A stretch of DNA of 8,761 nt from Chloroflexota bacterium (lineage in GTDB: Bacteria; Chloroflexota; Dehalococcoidia; SM23-28-2; RBG-16-64-32): NCBI GenBank assembly GCA_005880055.1, contig VBJS01000097.1, positions 1 through 8,761 on the forward strand. The letters are read 5' to 3'. Of this stretch, positions 4,399-8,761 are shown piece after piece. A program made the position numbers and the translations under genes. Under the pieces are notes generated by a model. It was not told the DNA's origin. It saw only the letters and a program-made list of their open reading frames with translations, and searched no databases. Position 1 is the stretch's first letter. Each line of letters opens with the position of its first letter.

Positions 4399-6573
4399 AT
4401 GACCACTAAACAGGAAGCGCTTGGCGACGCCTTGCTACAACGCGTAGCTGAGTACCTACCGCCACAGGGGCAAGAACTCGTGGAGGACGCCCTGGCCTTC
4501 GCTGCCGAGAAACACGAAGGTCAGGTCCGGCGCAACGGCGATGCGGTGATCACGCATCCTCTCCATGCAGCGGAAACCATCGCCTCCCTGCAGCTGGACG
4601 CCAACACCATCGCCGGAGCGCTGCTCCACGATGTGCAGGAGGACTGCGGCGTCAGCAACGAGGAAATCCGCAAGCGGTTCGGGGCGGAAGTGGCGCAGAT
4701 GGTGGAGGGTGTCACGAAGCTCGGCCAAATTTCAGACCAGGCCGGCAAGGCCATCGTCGCCGAGGAGCGCATCCAGGCAGAGAACCTCCGCAAGATGTTC
4801 CTTGCCATGGCGCGCGACCTGCGCGTCGTTATCATTAAACTCGCCGACCGCCTTCATAACATGCATACCTTGTGGGCCCTAAACCCCCCTGACCAACGAC
4901 GCATCGCCCGCGAAACAATGGAGATATACGCACCCCTGGCTGCGAGGCTCGGCATCTGGGAGATCAAGTGGCAACTTGAAGACCTGGCCTTCCGCTACCT
5001 GCAGCCCGAGCAGTATAAATTCGTCGCCGACCTCCTCGACGCTAAACGACAGGTTCGCGAGAAGTATGTGGGCCAGGTAACGTCGGTGCTGCAGGAGGAA
5101 CTCGCCAGCCACGGCATTAAAGCAGACATCCGCGGCCGCGCGAAACATATTTATAGCATCCACCAGAAGATGGACAAGTACGCCGCCGACGGCAAGAGCG
5201 TTGACGAGATCTACGACCTGTTGGCTGTCCGCATACTGGTCGATTCGGTGACCGACTGCTATACAGCGCTCGGCGTTGTCCATGGACTCTGGCGGCCTCT
5301 TCCCGGCGCCTTTGATGACTACATAGCTAACCCCAAGGAAAGCACGTATCAGTCACTCCATACTACGGTCATGGCGCTCAACGCCCAGCCACTTGAAGTC
5401 CAGATCCGAACGTATGAGATGCACCGGATGGCCGAGTACGGTATTGCCGCTCACTGGCGATACAAGGAGGGCGTCAAGCGGGATATTCGCTACGAGGAGC
5501 GGCTCGCCTGGCTACGCCAGCTCATGGACTGGCAGCGCGAGCTATCGCGCCCGGAAGAGCTCGTGGAGGCTGTAAAGACGGACATCTTCCAGGACCAGGT
5601 CTTCGTCTTCACCCCGAAAGGCGAGATCAAGGACCTACCGACGGGAAGCACGCCATTGGACTTTGCCTACCGGATACACACCGACCTGGGCCACCGCTGC
5701 ATCGGCGCCAAAGTGAACGGGAAGCTAGTGCCGCTGGATTCGCACCTTCGCAACGGCGATGTAATCGAAATCATGGCATCCAAGTCCTCCAAGGGCCCTT
5801 CCCGCGATTGGCTCAACCCAAACCTGGGCTTCATCCGCACAACGCATGCCAGGGAAAAGATAAGGCAGTGGTTCAAGCGCCAGGAACGAGCGGAGAACAT
5901 CGCCCGGGGCCGTGAGATGGTGGAGAAGGAGTTGCACCGGCTCGGCACCAGTGTCTCCGAGATGGAGCAGCAGCTCCTTAAGATGTTCAAGTTCGAAGAT
6001 CTGGAAGACTTCTTCCTGCGAGTTGGCTACGGCGAAATCAGCACGCAGCAGATCGGCACCAAGATTGCCTCTCTGTTACAAGAGCAGGAAGACACGGTCC
6101 AGACAGTTACCGCACCGTCCAAGCCGACGTACAGCACAACGATAAATGTCCTCGGCACCGGAGATCTCCTCACGCGCATGGCCCGCTGCTGCAGCCCGGT
6201 GCCGGGCGACGACATCATCGGTTATATCACCCGCGGCGAAGGCGTCTCCGTCCATCGCCGGGACTGCTCAAACGTGCTGAACGAGGACGAGAAAGAGCGC
6301 CTGGTTGAGGTGGAGTGGGGCCGTCGCGATCAGCTCTATCCCGTCGCCGTACACATCGAAGCGTGGGACCGCGTAGGGCTTCTGCGCGATATCACAACCC
6401 TCGTCGCCGAGGAGCGGGTGAACATGGTCGGCGTGCATACGCAGGAGCAGGAAGACGGTCAGATCCTCATCTTCGTGACTCTGGAGACTAGCGGGATCCA
6501 GCAGCTCACCCGGCTCTTGAGCAAGCTCGAGGCGATTCGTGGCGTGGTATCCGTTAGCCGCAAGCGCATATAG
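4399..6573 (+). CDS. relA: bifunctional (p)ppGpp synthetase/hydrolase, RelA/SpoT (Rel) family
   Basis: Rel makes (p)ppGpp from ATP and GDP/GTP when ribosomes meet uncharged tRNA, and hydrolyses it otherwise. The 724 residues contain all family domains. The hydrolase domain has His53 (THPLHAAE), His77-Asp78 (ALLHDVQED) and Asp150 (LADRLHNMHTL). The synthetase domain spans about 245-355 with GRAKHIYSIHQKM, YQSLHTTV (317-324), EVQIRT (333-338) and AEYGIAAHWRYKEG. AFDDY at 304-308 resembles the RFDD motif of bifunctional enzymes. The TGS domain is about 396-460, a helical region follows, then ARCCSPVPGDD at 596-605 with RRDC, and a C-terminal ACT domain from about 646. With both active sites intact, it should synthesise and degrade. 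GGAAAG touches the ATG, too close for a normal ribosome-binding site. The gene ends in TAG at the usual place. It is divergent from hisS and 27 bases upstream of the next gene. Confidence 0.96.
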   Translation: MTTKQEALGDALLQRVAEYLPPQGQELVEDALAFAAEKHEGQVRRNGDAVITHPLHAAETIASLQLDANTIAGALLHDVQEDCGVSNEEIRKRFGAEVAQMVEGVTKLGQISDQAGKAIVAEERIQAENLRKMFLAMARDLRVVIIKLADRLHNMHTLWALNPPDQRRIARETMEIYAPLAARLGIWEIKWQLEDLAFRYLQPEQYKFVADLLDAKRQVREKYVGQVTSVLQEELASHGIKADIRGRAKHIYSIHQKMDKYAADGKSVDEIYDLLAVRILVDSVTDCYTALGVVHGLWRPLPGAFDDYIANPKESTYQSLHTTVMALNAQPLEVQIRTYEMHRMAEYGIAAHWRYKEGVKRDIRYEERLAWLRQLMDWQRELSRPEELVEAVKTDIFQDQVFVFTPKGEIKDLPTGSTPLDFAYRIHTDLGHRCIGAKVNGKLVPLDSHLRNGDVIEIMASKSSKGPSRDWLNPNLGFIRTTHAREKIRQWFKRQERAENIARGREMVEKELHRLGTSVSEMEQQLLKMFKFEDLEDFFLRVGYGEISTQQIGTKIASLLQEQEDTVQTVTAPSKPTYSTTINVLGTGDLLTRMARCCSPVPGDDIIGYITRGEGVSVHRRDCSNVLNEDEKERLVEVEWGRRDQLYPVAVHIEAWDRVGLLRDITTLVAEERVNMVGVHTQEQEDGQILIFVTLETSGIQQLTRLLSKLEAIRGVVSVSRKRI

Positions 6574-6600
6574 GCTCAGCCGGCCGGCAAGAGCTTTCGC

Positions 6601-7083
6601 TTGACCATCAAACAGGCCCTGCTTCCGATCGTCGTTATCATTGGCGTCGTTGCCCTGCTGGCATACGCCATCCTCGCCAGCGGCAGCAATGACAAACAGA
6701 CTCAATCGCCTCAGCAGACCCCGCACGCCAGCCTTCCTCCAGATGTGCAGTTCGTCTCTCCCCTGGACGGCGAGACTGTGGCAAATCCCGTCACGGTGCG
6801 CATGGCCGTTGGGGGCGTCAGATTTGAGGCTGCAACTCCCGGCGTCACCGCGCGAGCTGGCTACGGCCACCTATACCTGATAATCGACCGCCCCGCTCCG
6901 GCTGCCGGCGCCAAGCTATCCGGGGGCCCGCCTGATATTGATCTCGCTGACGCTTCTCATGTGGCGATGCTGCCCGCGCTCGCGCCGGGGCCGCACACGC
7001 TCACCGTCTTGTTCGTTGACTCCGCCGACACCTTTTACGACGCAGCGCTGATGCAGGCCATCAGCATCAGCGTTTCCGGCTGA
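6601..7083 (+). CDS. membrane-anchored DUF4399-like protein
   Basis: The 160-residue product starts at TTG 6601, with AAGAG (6589-6593) 7 bases upstream. It has a short basic N-terminus (TIKQ), one hydrophobic helix at about residues 7-27 with no lipobox cysteine, a polar linker rich in Q, S and P (28-47), and a beta-rich domain. That domain (VQFVSPLDGETVANPVTV, then GYGHLYLIIDRPAP, then LPALAPGPHTLTVLFVD) follows the pattern I associate with DUF4399, whose function is unknown. The expected topology is N-terminus inside with the domain outside the membrane. It lies 27 bases after relA in the same reading frame, with only the relA TAG between them, so it is probably co-transcribed. The family call is from motif memory, not from a search. 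Confidence 0.72.
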   Translation: MTIKQALLPIVVIIGVVALLAYAILASGSNDKQTQSPQQTPHASLPPDVQFVSPLDGETVANPVTVRMAVGGVRFEAATPGVTARAGYGHLYLIIDRPAPAAGAKLSGGPPDIDLADASHVAMLPALAPGPHTLTVLFVDSADTFYDAALMQAISISVSG

Positions 7084-7091
7084 TCCCTGCC

Positions 7092-7120
7092 TTGCGACAG
7101 AAATCTCCCCGATTGCGACA
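7092..7120 (+). repeat. two direct TTGCGACA repeats upstream of comM
   Basis: TTGCGACA occurs at 7092-7099 and 7113-7120, 21 bases apart start to start, about two DNA turns. The pair lies just upstream of the candidate comM promoter, so an activator or repressor binding both on one face is possible. Two 8-base copies could also be chance. Confidence 0.35.
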
Positions 7121-7129
7121 CTTGTCTGT

Positions 7130-7157
7130 TTGAAGCAGCAACGCGCGCTGATACGAT
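7130..7157 (+). promoter_or_regulatory. candidate comM promoter
   Basis: TTGAAG (7130-7135), a 16-base spacer and TACGAT (7152-7157) preceded by TG at 7149-7150 form a plausible extended -10 sigma-70 promoter. It would start transcription near 7164, just ahead of the AAGGA ribosome-binding site at 7169-7173. Confidence 0.45.
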
Positions 7158-7181
7158 GCCCGCGGACTAAGGACGATTCAA

Positions 7182-8354
7182 GTGCTTGCGAAGGTCAACA
7201 GTTGCGCAGTGATCGGCCTCGATGGCGAGATCGTCGAGGTCGAAGTCGATATCAGCAGCTACGGCCTTCCCCGCTTTGATGTAGTCGGCCTTCCGGACAC
7301 GGCCGTCCAGGAAGCGCGGGACCGTGTTCGGGCGGGCATCCGGAACTCCGGGCACCAGTTCCCCAACTCTCGCATCACGGTGAATCTTGCGCCTGCGGAT
7401 CTGCGCAAAGAGGGCCCGGCTTATGACCTGCCAATCGCCATCGGCATCCTGATCGCCTCAGGTCAAGTGCCGGAGCCGTTCACGCAATCCGTCTTCCTGG
7501 GCGAGCTCTCGCTCGACGGCCGGTTGCGTCACACGCACGGCGTCCTGCCCATGATCGGCCTAGCGCGGGAGCGAGGTTTCCACAGTGTTTACGTACCCCA
7601 GGCGGACGCTGCAGAAGCCGCTCTCGTCGACGGCATAGAAGTGAGTCCAGTTGCATCGCTGGTCCAACTTGCCGCCCACCTGCGCGGCATCGACCCGATC
7701 GAGGCTTACGTTAGCAAGCCCGGTTTTGTGGCGACGAATGGCCACGTCCCGGACGGCGTGGATTTCCGCGATATCCGGGGGCAGGAGCACGTGAAGCGCG
7801 CGCTGGAGGTGGCAGGGGCCGGCGCTCACAACGTGATAATGGTCGGTCCGCCGGGTTCGGGAAAAACGCTCCTCGCGCGGGCAACGCCCACGATACTGCC
7901 TAACATGACAACCGAAGAGGCGCTTCAGGTAACGAAAATCTACAGCGTAGCGGGCATGCTGCCCAGCGATACACCGCTCATCCATTTACGGCCGTTCCGC
8001 TCACCGCACCACACCATCTCGCATGCCGGCCTGGTGGGCGGCGGGCGGCAACCGAGACCCGGCGAGATCACGTTGAGCCACCGGGGCGTCCTCTTCCTCG
8101 ACGAGCTACCGGAGTTCGCGCATTCGGTATTGGAGTCCATCCGCCAGCCACTTGAGGACCGAAAGGTAACGGTGAGCCGCGCGCAGGGCAACGTCACGTT
8201 TCCAGCAAATTTCATGCTGATGGCAGCCATGAACCCGTGGCCGTTCCTGCAACAGCTACACGGGGAAAGCGGTACTCGATCCGCGCCGTCGCCCGCTTCT
8301 TCTTCGCCTCTAACATCTCGGTGTCAATCACTATGCGTCCGACGAGCAGCCTGA
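7182..8354 (+). CDS. comM: ComM/YifB-family AAA+ ATPase (Mg chelatase-like), truncated by an insertion
   Basis: ComM-type proteins are AAA+ helicases that extend branch migration during natural transformation; YifB is the same family. GTG 7182 is the start, 8 bases after AAGGA. Residues 1-170 are the Lon-like N-terminal domain (LPRFDVVGLPDTAVQEARDR, RKEGPAYDLPIAIG, FLGELSLDGRLR). The ATPase core follows, with DFRDIRGQEHVKRALEVA, Walker A GPPGSGKT at 222-229, PFRSPHHTIS, and Walker B GVLFLDELPEF at about 302-312. The match stops at MAAMNP (347-352), where the family continues with CPCG-like residues and a C-terminal domain to about 500. The last 38 residues (from WPFLQQLHG) are foreign and end at TGA 8352-8354. 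They lie opposite a recombinase gene, so the gene is cut by an integrated element. The product lacks the end of the ATPase module and is probably inactive. Confidence 0.92.
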   Translation: MLAKVNSCAVIGLDGEIVEVEVDISSYGLPRFDVVGLPDTAVQEARDRVRAGIRNSGHQFPNSRITVNLAPADLRKEGPAYDLPIAIGILIASGQVPEPFTQSVFLGELSLDGRLRHTHGVLPMIGLARERGFHSVYVPQADAAEAALVDGIEVSPVASLVQLAAHLRGIDPIEAYVSKPGFVATNGHVPDGVDFRDIRGQEHVKRALEVAGAGAHNVIMVGPPGSGKTLLARATPTILPNMTTEEALQVTKIYSVAGMLPSDTPLIHLRPFRSPHHTISHAGLVGGGRQPRPGEITLSHRGVLFLDELPEFAHSVLESIRQPLEDRKVTVSRAQGNVTFPANFMLMAAMNPWPFLQQLHGESGTRSAPSPASSSPLTSRCQSLCVRRAA

Positions 8355-8761
8355 CGACTTCCTGCCTCTCTTCATCGGTCAGGCCCTCGCTGAGCCGCTG
8401 ATTGAGGCGCTCCAGAATGTCCGGCGTCACCACCGCTTCGGGCTCCGTATCCTCCGGCTGGAGCGCCTCAATCCTCTTCTCGATCTCGGCGCGGTCGGCC
8501 GCGATGCGGTCCAGATAGCCATCGACTTCTTCTTCGGTGATGCGGCCTCGCGTATGCATATCGAGGACGCGGCGGCGCTGGAGTTCGAGGTCGGTAATCG
8601 CGGACCCTAGCGTGACCCGCTCCGCCTCTGCAATCGCCCGGCCTGATTCGTCGCTTACCTCAGCTTGAAGTTCAGCGACCAGGTCGCCGGGGTCTCGGAG
8701 GAACCGCTCGATGTCGTCCCACACGATCGGCTCGATGAAGTCGCACCGCACCGACTTGCCC
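8212..8761 (-). CDS. large serine recombinase, C-terminal part (N-terminus outside the window)
   Basis: The frame runs off the right edge, and about 182 residues are visible. It starts within GKSVRCDFIEPIVWDDIERF, which resembles the end of the recombinase zinc-ribbon domain with its last cysteine, followed by LRDPGDLVAELQ. A coiled-coil region rich in E, R and D follows (about 8430-8660), including RGRITEEEVDGYLDRI. It closes with VRLLVGRIVIDTEMLEAKKK and ARIEYRFPRV, typical of the C-terminal end of large serine recombinases, which integrate and excise phages, ICEs and genomic islands. The catalytic serine domain is not in view. The last eight sense codons (TGSWLPSA) and the TGA at 8214-8212 lie inside comM sequence, so the gene reads out of the element into the host. 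The GTG at 8751 is an internal codon, not a start. Confidence 0.85.
   Translation of the reverse strand, partial: GKSVRCDFIEPIVWDDIERFLRDPGDLVAELQAEVSDESGRAIAEAERVTLGSAITDLELQRRRVLDMHTRGRITEEEVDGYLDRIAADRAEIEKRIEALQPEDTEPEAVVTPDILERLNQRLSEGLTDEERQEVVRLLVGRIVIDTEMLEAKKKRATARIEYRFPRVAVAGTATGSWLPSA
8238..8761. mobile_element. end of a serine-recombinase element integrated in comM (partial)
   Basis: Colinear comM sequence ends after the codons for AAMNP (8235-8237). From about 8238 the DNA encodes the recombinase on the opposite strand. A recombinase whose 3' end abuts the junction is the common arrangement for integrases beside an att site. The probable crossover is within or next to CCGTG (8235-8239), since a comM gene would read aac ccg tgc there. 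The other end and the matching att copy are outside the window, so element size and cargo are unknown. Confidence 0.75.

Noticed and set aside
6571..6573. UAG fully reassigned to a sense codon
   Set aside because: Rel ends at this UAG exactly where the family ends, after a complete ACT domain, so UAG still looks like a stop here. Only a limited or error-based explanation is kept for hisS.
8229..8354. A natural alternative C-terminus for ComM (38 residues from WPFLQQLHG)
   Set aside because: These codons are antisense to a well-conserved recombinase C-terminus and show no ComM similarity, so they are read-through into the element.

Overview
The window is high-GC bacterial chromosome carrying housekeeping genes of translation and the stringent response, with the end of a mobile element at the right edge. 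The protein style (RF1 with GGQ followed by NVQKN, HisRS with a cysteine-rich insertion, Rel with FDDYIANPKES and CFIRTTHAREK-like segments) reminds me of Chloroflexota, perhaps Dehalococcoidia. That is recall from sequence style only and is not proven here.

Layout. (1) Positions 1-2400, minus strand: a translation-termination operon, prfA (RF1), then prmC (the RF glutamine methyltransferase), then a small three-helix membrane protein, with a possible terminator at 9-51. prfA is broken: its N-terminal part runs in one frame and its GGQ-containing part in another, and about 20-25 residues expected between them are missing. (2) 2452-2943, plus strand: a DinB-like metal-binding protein, divergent from prfA and convergent with hisS. 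(3) 2959-4236, minus strand: hisS, full length except for one in-frame TAG at codon 296, just before class II motif 3. (4) 4399-7083, plus strand: a full-length bifunctional Rel (RelA/SpoT type), followed 27 bases later by a membrane-anchored DUF4399-like protein. (5) 7182 to about 8238, plus strand: comM/yifB, cut inside its conserved AAMNP segment. (6) About 8238 to the end: foreign DNA carrying the C-terminal part of a large serine recombinase on the minus strand, its 3' end running into comM. This is the end of an integrated element whose other end lies outside the window.

How the genes connect. RF1 and PrmC work as enzyme and substrate in termination. HisRS keeps tRNA-His charged, and Rel, transcribed divergently from the same 162-base gap, responds to uncharged tRNA. 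ComM is a helicase of natural transformation, and here it is probably inactivated by the element.

Most worth checking: the serine-recombinase insertion in comM, where the host gene supplies the recombinase's last codons; and the co-occurrence of a damaged RF1 gene (the UAG/UAA release factor) with an in-frame UAG in hisS. The relA stop is also UAG and is followed by an open frame into the DUF4399 gene. Sequence or assembly error is the simplest explanation for the prfA and hisS lesions, and Rel ending at its usual place in UAG argues against general UAG reassignment. No rRNA, tRNA or CRISPR array was seen.
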